Assembly: GCF_900155595.1 (NCBI RefSeq)
Contig: NZ_FTPB01000003.1
Span: forward strand, 62,001 to 126,000
Source: Actinomyces mediterranea
GTDB taxonomy: Bacteria; Actinomycetota; Actinomycetes; Actinomycetales; Actinomycetaceae
Direction: 5' to 3'
Length of the DNA stretch: 64,000 nucleotides
Shown: positions 1 to 8,047 of the stretch, one piece after another
Layout: each line of letters opens with the position of its first letter
Numbering within the stretch: the first letter of the stretch is position 1
Notes under the pieces: model-generated
Told to the model about the DNA's origin: nothing
Databases searched by the model: none
What the model saw: only the letters and a program-made list of their open reading frames with translations
Position numbers and translations under genes: made by a program

Positions 1-334
1 GCGCCGTCATCACATTGCGCTCGTACATGGCGATCCACTTGTCTGGGTCTGCCTCGGCGACGCTGTCCACTCCGAGCGCACCGCCCGCATTATTGACGAG
101 GGCGTCAACGGGGCCTGCCTCGCTCACCCGTTGGGCCATCGCCTCTACTGCGGCACCGTCACGCAGGTCGACTGCTTCGAATGAGCAGCCCGTTTCAGCG
201 GCGAGTGCGCGCAGCCGCTCCTCGCGGCGCGCCACTGCGACGACGTCCCATCCGAGCTTCCTCAGTTTGCGAACAGTGGCTTCGCCGATTCCAGTCGATG
301 CCCCGGTAACGACGGCTTTGCGACGTTCACTCAT
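1..334 (-). CDS. Short-chain dehydrogenase/reductase (3' end outside window)
   Basis: The reading frame starts at an ATG at 334 and runs off the left edge, so only about the N-terminal 110 residues are present. They show the SDR Rossmann signature TGASTGIG near residue 9, an NAD(P)-binding beta-alpha-beta fold, and the NNAG motif near residue 87, which is typical of classical SDR oxidoreductases. The catalytic YxxxK motif would lie outside the window, so the substrate cannot be guessed. The start overlaps the stop of the upstream DUF4349 gene by 8 bp, which suggests co-transcription and translational coupling. SDR membership is well supported; the reaction is unknown. Confidence 0.85.
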   Translation of the reverse strand, partial: MSERRKAVVTGASTGIGEATVRKLRKLGWDVVAVARREERLRALAAETGCSFEAVDLRDGAAVEAMAQRVSEAGPVDALVNNAGGALGVDSVAEADPDKWIAMYERNVMTA

Positions 335-1376
335 GGTCGGCCTCCTCGCTTATCGGGGCGGATTCGCCCTCGATGGATGTCGTGTCGACGCCGACCGCTG
401 TAGTCTCCGCAGGAGCGAACGCCCCATTGGAGACTGTGGTGGCCGTGGGCGCATTGCGGCGCCACCAGCGCCCCGCGCCATTGTCGGTATTCGTCGCCTG
501 GAGCGCTCGACGTGCGCGCCGTCTGCGCCACCACCAGATGAGCAACGCCACCAGTGGGACGATGACGATGAGCCACGGGGCGAGCATGATGAGGACGTAG
601 GCGATGATGTTCATTCCTTCGAGGAAGGACTCCCACGATCTGACCCACACCGACCGCGAGGGGGCGGCTTCGACTGACGGGGAGGACAATTCGATGTCGA
701 GCGTCGACAGGGCGACGCGGTCCGCGTACCAGGCGCGCTGGGAGTTCAACGAGTCGAGGTCGGCCTGGCGGTTCGTGAGTTCGCGCTCCGCCTCAAGCAC
801 CTCCCCCGTTGTCGCCGCATCTTTCATGAGTTCGGTGAGCCGAGCGATTGAGGATTCCAGTGCGGCGATCCGCGCATCGAGGTCGGCCACCTGCGCACCG
901 ACGTCCTCGTTCGTCGTCGTCATCGATTTGACGTCTCCGAGTTCGTGAATCTGGGAGAGGGCTTGATCGAAGGAGGCCGCGGGGATTCGCGCCGTCATAT
1001 TCGCATACGGCAGGTTGGAGCGCGTTGAGAGGGACTGGGAGGCGATCTGGCCTCCATGGGCTCTCACAATATCCGTGATCTGCGATGCGGCGTCGCCGGG
1101 ACTCTCGACGACCATCCGCAGCGATCCAGTGACGATGATCTGTTCATCAACGTCGATTCGAGAGGCGTCTGTGGGGGAGGCGGAGCCAGCGGTCCCCGCG
1201 GTCTTGGTGCCGGAATCCATCGGTTCCGCTGATGAGTCCGCACTGCCCATGCTGTACGAATAGTCTCTGGCCTCGCTGGCCGACGGCATCGAGGACGAGC
1301 ATCCGGACACTGCGATGGCGCATGCGACGCCCAGTGCCGCAGCGTGCGTGAGGACACGGCGGTGTCGAGTGGTCAT
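327..1376 (-). CDS. DUF4349 domain lipoprotein
   Basis: This encodes a predicted 349-residue surface protein. The start is the ATG at 1376 because AAGGAGG lies 5 nt upstream; a frame extension to 1397 has no such site. The N-terminus is a lipoprotein signal with hydrophobic residues 11-24 and lipobox VSGC (Cys26). A polar linker is followed by the DUF4349 core, which includes a coiled-coil stretch (roughly residues 140-215). A C-terminal transmembrane helix (about 252-280) precedes an Arg-rich cytoplasmic tail. DUF4349 proteins are membrane-anchored and of unknown role; some are linked to envelope stress. It overlaps the downstream SDR gene by 8 bp. Confidence 0.8.
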   Translation of the reverse strand: MTTRHRRVLTHAAALGVACAIAVSGCSSSMPSASEARDYSYSMGSADSSAEPMDSGTKTAGTAGSASPTDASRIDVDEQIIVTGSLRMVVESPGDAASQITDIVRAHGGQIASQSLSTRSNLPYANMTARIPAASFDQALSQIHELGDVKSMTTTNEDVGAQVADLDARIAALESSIARLTELMKDAATTGEVLEAERELTNRQADLDSLNSQRAWYADRVALSTLDIELSSPSVEAAPSRSVWVRSWESFLEGMNIIAYVLIMLAPWLIVIVPLVALLIWWWRRRRARRALQATNTDNGAGRWWRRNAPTATTVSNGAFAPAETTAVGVDTTSIEGESAPISEEADHE

Positions 1377-1537
1377 ATCAGCCTCCTTGATCGCCACGTG
1401 TCACTACTGTCTCAAAGACTCGCCCCCTCCGCCAGCGTTTGACCGCTTCGCACCCCGATCGACACCTCGGTGCACGACTGCGACACGACGACGATGGCTC
1501 GCAGACATTGGTGGCTGCGGGCCCCTGTCACGGTGGA

Positions 1538-2788
1538 TCAGTGCAGGCCGTAGGCCTTGTGGATCAGCCAGATCGGGTGCACGACATTCGCACCCGTCGC
1601 TGTGCGCAACTGCCAGCGGCAGGTCTCGGTGTCGCACGCCGCCAATTCGACATTCACTTGTTTGATGAAGTCGAAGACGGGTTTGCCGACCGCCTGAGCG
1701 ATGTCGTACTTCTCCTTCTTCATGCCGTAGGTGCCCGCGATGCCGCAGCACGGCTGGTTCGATTCTTTGACGGTCACGCCCGGGATAAGTTCCATGAGTT
1801 CAACGGCGGGCAGGCCCAGCCCCTGTGACTTGAGCTGGCAGGGAGCGTGGTACGGGATGGTCACGTCGATCCGGTTGAAGCCCAGGTCGAGTTCTCCCCT
1901 GTCGTACAGGTGCATGAGGAACTCGCAGATGTCCCATGTGCGCGAGCCGACGTCCTTCAGCTCGGGCGTGTCCATTTCGAGGATCTCGTGGGCCTCGTGG
2001 CGCAGCATTCCCGCACACGAGCCGGATGCGGAGATGATCGGCGCGTCGCGATTCGCCTTACGCAGGTCATTCGTCAGCTTGGACACGTACTTCCTCGACT
2101 CGTCGTACAGGCCGTTGGACTGTAGGGCGAGGCCGCAGCAGCCGTGCTTGGGCACGAGGACCTCGTAGCCGAGGTGCTCGAGCACTTGGACGGAGTGGAT
2201 GGAGGTCTCGACTTCGAAGTACTGGCCGGCGCAACCGTGGAAGAAGATGACCTGCCCCTTCGTTCCGGAGTTGGGAAGGGGCGTGTGCTTCTTGAACCAG
2301 CCTTCGAAGGTGCGCCCCGCGGCCTTGGGCATAGGAGCGGAGCGGTGGACGCCGATGACGGCTTCCATTGCGATGCGGATCGGCTTGACGTCGAGGGCCC
2401 AATTCGCGATCGGGGCGACGGGCGTCATCATCGTGCCGATGAATCCGGTGCGCCCGATGAGCTGGTCGCGCATCGGGATGCCTTGCTCCTTCTTCATCTT
2501 CGTGCGGGCGTGGTGGATCATCTCGGTGACCTTGACGCCCTGGGGGCACACGAGTGAGCAGGTGCCGCATGAGGAGCAGTAGTCGATGGACTTGTCGACG
2601 ATGACGCCAGGTTTGCGGTACCGCTCCGCTTGCGGTCCTGAATACTTGGGGCCCGCGAAGAGGTCGGTGACGCGCATGACCGGGCACTGGGTCTCGCAGA
2701 TCGTGCACTTAACGCAGGCGTCCAATGTGGCGCGCAGGCCGAACTCTTCTGCCGTTAGGTCCAGGACGGATGCTTCTTCGATGGTCAT
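1538..2788 (-). CDS. glpC: Anaerobic glycerol-3-phosphate dehydrogenase subunit C
   Basis: This is a 416-residue iron-sulfur subunit predicted to anchor the GlpAB dehydrogenase to the membrane and pass electrons to the quinone pool. Two ferredoxin-type clusters lie near the N-terminus (CVKCTICETQCP and CSSCGTCSLVCP). They are followed by two cysteine-rich CCG domains (HGCAG...HGCCG and PCCG...CDTETC) of the HdrD/GlpC type. It is the last gene of glpABC, and its ATG overlaps the glpB stop (ATGA). Length and motif order fit the family. The 160 bp downstream, up to the start of the DUF4349 gene, shows no gene. Confidence 0.93.
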   Translation of the reverse strand: MTIEEASVLDLTAEEFGLRATLDACVKCTICETQCPVMRVTDLFAGPKYSGPQAERYRKPGVIVDKSIDYCSSCGTCSLVCPQGVKVTEMIHHARTKMKKEQGIPMRDQLIGRTGFIGTMMTPVAPIANWALDVKPIRIAMEAVIGVHRSAPMPKAAGRTFEGWFKKHTPLPNSGTKGQVIFFHGCAGQYFEVETSIHSVQVLEHLGYEVLVPKHGCCGLALQSNGLYDESRKYVSKLTNDLRKANRDAPIISASGSCAGMLRHEAHEILEMDTPELKDVGSRTWDICEFLMHLYDRGELDLGFNRIDVTIPYHAPCQLKSQGLGLPAVELMELIPGVTVKESNQPCCGIAGTYGMKKEKYDIAQAVGKPVFDFIKQVNVELAACDTETCRWQLRTATGANVVHPIWLIHKAYGLH

Positions 2789-4035
2789 GCGATGCTCCCG
2801 AGGATCTCGTCGGCGGCGCGCAGGGCCGAGGCGAGGGCGATGCCCTCGCCCGACTTCTCGCGCCAGCGGGTGGCGCCCGCAAGGTTGGACCCTGCGGCGT
2901 AGACATTGGAGTAGACGGGGCGTCCCTGCGCGTCGAGGGGATGCATCGCATCGTCGACGTTCAGGCCCGCGAGGAAGACCGGCTGGTCGGACCCCCAGAA
3001 GTCGCCGTGGAGGAGTTGTCCCTCGGCTCCGAGGATCGGAAGGCCTAGGATCGTGTCGGTGACGGTGCCATAGGAGTCCATGTCGATGGCACCGGACTCG
3101 AATCCGCCGGCTGCCAGGACGACGCTCTTGGTCTCAATGCGCGTGTTCCGTCCCGCGGTGGAGATCGACACTGCTCGGACCTGCCCGTCCTCGACTTCGA
3201 TGCCGGTGACCTGAGAGCCGAGGATGAAGCGCGCCTCATCCTTGACGAGGGCGGTCAGCGTCTGGTTGAGTCGCATCCCGGGGACTGATGGCGGCTGCAT
3301 CAAGATCTCGAAGACCTCGTGCCCGAGCCGGGACGCGAGGTCCTTCCACGCGGCGAGGTCGTTCAATCCGAGGATCGCGGGCAGGCCGACGACTTCGCCG
3401 TCGCGCACGAGCGGGGCAATGGCGTCGGCGAGTCGGGCGCGCATCTGCGGATCGTCGAGGGCGCGCGCCGCATTCGTCGAGGTCGTATCCGCTTCGCCCG
3501 GGCGGATCTCGAAGTCGATGATCTCGGCGCGCGCGATGATTGGCTGTCCGTCGGCGCCGCTCTGACGCGACAGGTTCTCCGCGATGAGCGTCGAATAGAA
3601 ATCCTTGATCTGACGCAGTCCGACGATCACGTACCCGCGCCCGGCTTTCGGGATTCCCGCAGCCATTGACGGCTGGTAGAGGCTGGTGGGGCGGAGCGCG
3701 CCGACGGCGGTCGGCAGGAGCACATTCTCATCGGGGTCCCCGACGAGCAGGTCATCGCCGAGGAGGTCTCGCACCCACGATGCTGCTTCGCCTACGTAAG
3801 AGGGTGTGAAGTGGGTGTAGGGGTGGGTGGGGCGCGTCGCCACATGGGATTCGATGGCCTCCAGGGGCGCGTCGACGCGATCGGCGGAGTACCCGAGGAT
3901 GTCGATGGTGCCCTGGGAGAGCTGGAGCCCTCCCAGTCCCTTGGCGACGAGGGTGACTCGCGCACCGCCTCGGGCCAGACGGAGTGTTGCGGCCAAGCCT
4001 GCGATGCCGGCGCCGATGACTACTGCGTCTCTCAT
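2785..4035 (-). CDS. glpB: Glycerol-3-phosphate dehydrogenase subunit B
   Basis: This is a 416-residue flavoprotein subunit of the respiratory glycerol-3-phosphate dehydrogenase. It opens with an FAD-binding Rossmann motif (VVIGAGIAGLAA, residues 5-16). The start at 4035 is preferred over in-frame upstream codons because an AAGGAGG-type ribosome site precedes it and it overlaps the glpA stop by 4 bp. The C-terminal segment (GVGS-type FAD loop, then GSNLAGA near residue 385) fits GlpB. GlpB is thought to relay electrons between the GlpA flavin and GlpC. It lies between glpA and glpC with 4-bp overlaps on both sides. Confidence 0.92.
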   Translation of the reverse strand: MRDAVVIGAGIAGLAATLRLARGGARVTLVAKGLGGLQLSQGTIDILGYSADRVDAPLEAIESHVATRPTHPYTHFTPSYVGEAASWVRDLLGDDLLVGDPDENVLLPTAVGALRPTSLYQPSMAAGIPKAGRGYVIVGLRQIKDFYSTLIAENLSRQSGADGQPIIARAEIIDFEIRPGEADTTSTNAARALDDPQMRARLADAIAPLVRDGEVVGLPAILGLNDLAAWKDLASRLGHEVFEILMQPPSVPGMRLNQTLTALVKDEARFILGSQVTGIEVEDGQVRAVSISTAGRNTRIETKSVVLAAGGFESGAIDMDSYGTVTDTILGLPILGAEGQLLHGDFWGSDQPVFLAGLNVDDAMHPLDAQGRPVYSNVYAAGSNLAGATRWREKSGEGIALASALRAADEILGSIA

Positions 4036-5618
4036 CGCACGTCCTCCTTGACGGGTGCGGGAAGGTGCTCCACGTCGAGGGCGCCCTCGTGGATCCAATT
4101 GTCGAGAGCCGCCTGGCGCAGTTGCTTGCCGTAGAGGATCGGCCACAGTCCGATCCAGCGGTTCTTGAGGAAGAGGCGGAACAGCTCATTGGCCTTGACG
4201 GAGTCGATGTCGCCGCGCTCGTGGGCGATGCCGGTGGCCCGCTGCGAACAGTAGCCGCCCTGGCAGGGGCCCATTCCGAGGCGCACCTGGCGGCGCACAT
4301 CGTCGAGCTGACCACCAGGGAGGGTATCCATGACGGATTCGAGCATGGAGCGGGTGATGAGTTCGCATTCGCAGATCACCTGATCGTGGCTGGGCGCCGT
4401 ATTGTTGTGCTCAAGCTCTTCGAGACGGTGCCCGATCGTGTAGAGCCTGCCCCCCTCGGCGGGCGGGACGACCTCGTCGGCCGTGCGACACTCACGTTGC
4501 TCACCCATCTCGTCGCACATGATGTCGACGATGCGCTCAGCCATAAGCCTGTAGGTGGTGAGTTTGCCGCCCGCAATCGTGAGCATGCCGGAAACGCCGT
4601 CGCGGCTGTGGTGATCAATGACGCTCATGCCGCGCGCCATGTGGCGGGTATCGGATGCGGCGACTCGGGAGTCTTTAATGAGGGGGCGCGCCCCCGCCCA
4701 GGCGTGCAGGGCACGCGCCTTGCGGAATCCGGGAAGCATCGCCTCGCCTGCGTCGAGCATCTGCTGAACCTGCTCTCCCGGAATGGACAGGGCATCGGGA
4801 TCCTCCACTTTGAGGTCGGTCGTCCCGATGATGCACACAGGGTGGTCGGGGACGATAATGTCGCCGTCGGCGGGCCAGATGCACCGGTTAAGGACGGATT
4901 GGGTGAGCCGGTAATTCATCGCGATCATGATGCCCGCACCGGGGACGACCTCGACGCCGTGACAATCGCCCATAGCAGCGATCTGTCCCGCCCAGGGGCC
5001 ACCGCAGTTGAGCACGAAGGCGCATTCGATACGGATGTCCTCACCGCCGCGCTCATCGTGGACGATGACTGCGCTGACCCGGTCGCCCTCCCGCTCGATA
5101 TTCGTCACGCGGTGGTAGGTGAGGATCTGAGCACCGTAGGCCTGTGCGGAGCGGATGGCGCCCCACACCATCTGCCAACCGTCGACAGAGCCGTCGTTGA
5201 CTTCGAAGGCGCGCTTGAGTCCCGGGTCGAGTCGCGGCTCGCGTTTGAGAGCCTCTGATACGGGGATCTCTCGCGCCGCCACCATCGTCGCATTTGCGCG
5301 CTCGACGAATGTGTCGGCGTATTCCTCGTCGTCTTGGGATGTGACGACGAAGAGCCCACCGGTGTCTTCAATGGAGTTGGCATTGATGCGTTTGAGGATG
5401 AGGTTCTCCTCGGCGCATTCGGTCGCGGATTCGGGGTCGGACGCGACATAGCGTCCTCCCGAGTGGAGCAGTCCATGGAAACGTCCCGAGGTGCCCTGCG
5501 CAATATCGGCACGATCGACGAGGACGCTTCGAAACCCCCTCATTGCGACATCGCGAACGACACCGGCACCGGTGGAGCCGCCACCGATGACGACGACGTC
5601 AGTGTTGATCGTCTTCAC
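4032..5618 (-). CDS. glpA: Glycerol-3-phosphate dehydrogenase subunit A (catalytic)
   Basis: This is the FAD-dependent catalytic subunit, oxidising sn-glycerol-3-phosphate to dihydroxyacetone phosphate. The dinucleotide motif VVVIGGGSTGAG lies at the N-terminus, followed by the GRFHGLLHSGGRYV stretch characteristic of GlpA/GlpD. The C-terminus has a BFD-like [2Fe-2S] domain with CECE...GPCQGGYC cysteines. I chose the GTG at 5618 (AAGGGA 6 nt upstream); a GTG at 5633 is nearly as good, and the frame stays open to 5789 without a convincing site. It is the first gene of the operon and is transcribed away from the M13 peptidase gene. Confidence 0.92.
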   Translation of the reverse strand: MKTINTDVVVIGGGSTGAGVVRDVAMRGFRSVLVDRADIAQGTSGRFHGLLHSGGRYVASDPESATECAEENLILKRINANSIEDTGGLFVVTSQDDEEYADTFVERANATMVAAREIPVSEALKREPRLDPGLKRAFEVNDGSVDGWQMVWGAIRSAQAYGAQILTYHRVTNIEREGDRVSAVIVHDERGGEDIRIECAFVLNCGGPWAGQIAAMGDCHGVEVVPGAGIMIAMNYRLTQSVLNRCIWPADGDIIVPDHPVCIIGTTDLKVEDPDALSIPGEQVQQMLDAGEAMLPGFRKARALHAWAGARPLIKDSRVAASDTRHMARGMSVIDHHSRDGVSGMLTIAGGKLTTYRLMAERIVDIMCDEMGEQRECRTADEVVPPAEGGRLYTIGHRLEELEHNNTAPSHDQVICECELITRSMLESVMDTLPGGQLDDVRRQVRLGMGPCQGGYCSQRATGIAHERGDIDSVKANELFRLFLKNRWIGLWPILYGKQLRQAALDNWIHEGALDVEHLPAPVKEDVR

Positions 5619-5930
5619 CTTCGATCCCTTCACTGTCAGTCCTGTGGGCGCGGTCCACCCGGGCCTCTTCGCTATCTTCAATAGTGCCGCGCCGTCAGCA
5701 TATTGAGCGCATTGTTCACACCCTTCGCACATACGTGCACGCATCCGCGAGAAGGTCTTGACGATTCGCATGACACGGCTTACACGCACCTTTCCCCCCC
5801 CGAATTACATCGCATTGCCGTAGCCAAAATCCGATCCGGAGTCCGCCGCATTATCCGCATACTCCTCTTCTCTCTGATCATCACCGTTCGGATGCCTCCG
5901 CAGCGATGATCGTCCCCTACAGTGGGAGCC
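5619..5930. other. Divergent intergenic region between glpA and the M13 peptidase gene
   Basis: About 310 bp separate the two divergent translation starts, so promoters for both transcripts should be here. The glpA frame stays open through part of it, but codon use and the absence of recognisable protein sequence argue against coding. I see no convincing -35/-10 pair or strong regulator dyad and do not assign a specific site. Confidence 0.5.
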
Positions 5931-7925
5931 ATGTCTGACAAGATTCGCGCACACGTCCTCGATCCGAACACCATGGATCCCTCCATCCGGCCGCAGGATG
6001 ACTTCTACCGGCATGTCAACGGAGCGTGGCTGGCCCACCACGAAATCCCCGCCGACCGCCCCGTCGACGGGGCATTCCACGCGCTGCGCGATCTGAGCGA
6101 AGAACGAGGGCGCGCCATCGCCGAAGAGGCGGTCGTCGGAACACTCGACGACCCGGATGCCGGGGTCATCGCCACGCTGTGGTCGCAGTTCATGGACGAG
6201 GACGCAATCAATGCCGCGGGGATCGGCCCTCTGAGCCCCGATCTCGACGCCATCGCGAACGCGGCGACCCGCGACGAGTTGGACGCCCTGTCGGGGCGCC
6301 TCATGAAGGAGGGAATCGGCTCTTTCTTCGGCGTCTACGTCGGAACGGACCTCCACGACTCCTCCGCCTATATGCTCTCCTTCGTCCAATCCGGGATCGG
6401 ACTGCCTGACGAGGCCTATTACCGTGAGGACGCCTACTCGCAGATCCGCAACGAATACGTCGCCCACCTCGAACGACTCATCACTCTCGCCGACATCAAC
6501 GAGGACGCTTCCGGCGCATCGGGGCGCATCATGAGCCTTGAAACCGCATTCGCCTCATACCACCGCGATTCGGTGTCGAATCGCAACCCGTTGCTCTCCG
6601 ACAATCAGATGACATGGGCTGAACTCAGGGAATCGGCCCCCGGGTTCGGCTGGCACCAGTGGGCCCAGGGTGCCGACGCGCCCCTCGACGACGAAACGGT
6701 CGTCAATGTCGACCAGCCGGACTTCCTCACCGCCGCCGCCCGGGCATGGGGGCAGACGAGTCTCGACGATATCAAACTCTGGCTCTCCGTTTCCCTTATC
6801 GACGCGCGCGCATCGCTGCTGTCGCACGAATTCGTCGAGGAGAACTTCTCCTTCTTCGGCCGCGTCCTATCGGGGACGAAGGAGATCCGCCCCCGGTGGA
6901 AGCGCGCCCTCGGACTCGTGCAGAGCGCGGCGGGGGAATCAGTCGGACGCATCTGGGTCGCCAAGCACTTCCCGCCCTCGTCGAAGGAGCGGATGGATGA
7001 GCTCGTCGCGGGGCTGCTGCGCGCCTACGAAGAGGCGATCCGCGCCTCGGAATGGATGGGAGAGGAGACGAGACGAAGGGCTCTCGACAAACTCGCGACA
7101 TTCAAGCCGAAGATCGGCTATCCGCCGAAGTGGAAGGATCTCGCCGGGCTCGACGTGTCGGAGCAGCGCCCACTCGTCGCGAATGTCGCCGCAGCCATTG
7201 CCTTCGAGACGATGCGCGAGTGGAAGAAGCTCGGCACGGCCGTCGACCGTGACGAATGGCTGATGACACCGCAGACCGTCAATGCCTACTACAATCCGGC
7301 CCTCAATGAGATCGTCTTCCCCGCGGCGATCCTCCAACCCCCCTTCTTCGACCCCGAGGCGGATGACGCCGTGAACTTCGGCGCGATTGGCGCCGTCATC
7401 GGACACGAGATCGGCCACGGTTTCGACGACCAGGGATCCCGCTACGACGCGCACGGCAACCTGGAGAACTGGTGGGAGGAGGACCGCGAACGCTTCGACG
7501 AACTCACGTCCGCCCTCGTCGACCAGTACGACAGCCTTACCCCAGCGGATTTGGCGGGTGACGATGCGCCGACTGTTAATGGCGCGCTCACCGTCGGGGA
7601 GAACATCGGGGATCTCGGCGGTCTGTCGATCGCGTGGGCGGCGTGGGTCACCGCTCTTGAAGCCCAGGGCCTCACTCCCGAGTCGGCCCCCGTCATTGAC
7701 TCCATCACCGGGCCGCAGCGCTTCTTCTACTCGTGGGCGAGGGTGTGGCGCACTGCGGCGCGTATCGAGTTCGCCACCCAGATGCTCGCAGTCGACCCGC
7801 ACTCCCCTGCCGAGTTCCGCTGTAATCAGGTTCTGTCCAATGTCGACGAGTTTTATGCGGCATTCGATGTTCGCCCCGATGACGCGATGTGGCTCGCCCC
7901 CACTGAGAGGGTGCGCATTTGGTGA
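5931..7925 (+). CDS. pepO: M13 family zinc metalloendopeptidase (PepO-like)
   Basis: This encodes a predicted 664-residue neprilysin-type oligopeptidase. The ATG at 5931 is chosen because a purine-rich GTGGGAG precedes it. The N-terminal M13 domain has no signal peptide, so a cytoplasmic location is likely, as for PepO of lactic acid bacteria. The catalytic domain has NAYYNP (substrate binding), the zinc motif HEIGH at about residue 491, and the downstream ENIGDLGG carrying the third zinc ligand. The C-terminal CNQVLSN and tryptophan end are typical of the family. It stands upstream of pepN in the same direction with a 120-bp gap. Confidence 0.92.
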   Translation: MSDKIRAHVLDPNTMDPSIRPQDDFYRHVNGAWLAHHEIPADRPVDGAFHALRDLSEERGRAIAEEAVVGTLDDPDAGVIATLWSQFMDEDAINAAGIGPLSPDLDAIANAATRDELDALSGRLMKEGIGSFFGVYVGTDLHDSSAYMLSFVQSGIGLPDEAYYREDAYSQIRNEYVAHLERLITLADINEDASGASGRIMSLETAFASYHRDSVSNRNPLLSDNQMTWAELRESAPGFGWHQWAQGADAPLDDETVVNVDQPDFLTAAARAWGQTSLDDIKLWLSVSLIDARASLLSHEFVEENFSFFGRVLSGTKEIRPRWKRALGLVQSAAGESVGRIWVAKHFPPSSKERMDELVAGLLRAYEEAIRASEWMGEETRRRALDKLATFKPKIGYPPKWKDLAGLDVSEQRPLVANVAAAIAFETMREWKKLGTAVDRDEWLMTPQTVNAYYNPALNEIVFPAAILQPPFFDPEADDAVNFGAIGAVIGHEIGHGFDDQGSRYDAHGNLENWWEEDRERFDELTSALVDQYDSLTPADLAGDDAPTVNGALTVGENIGDLGGLSIAWAAWVTALEAQGLTPESAPVIDSITGPQRFFYSWARVWRTAARIEFATQMLAVDPHSPAEFRCNQVLSNVDEFYAAFDVRPDDAMWLAPTERVRIW

Positions 7926-8047
7926 CGCGCCGACTAGCGAATACACACGGTTTTCTCTCACCCGGATGCAGGATCGGGTGCAAGAGTGCAAAAATGCCTG
8001 TAATCATCCCTCACGTCCTATTGATTCGACACTGTGAAAGGTGACCC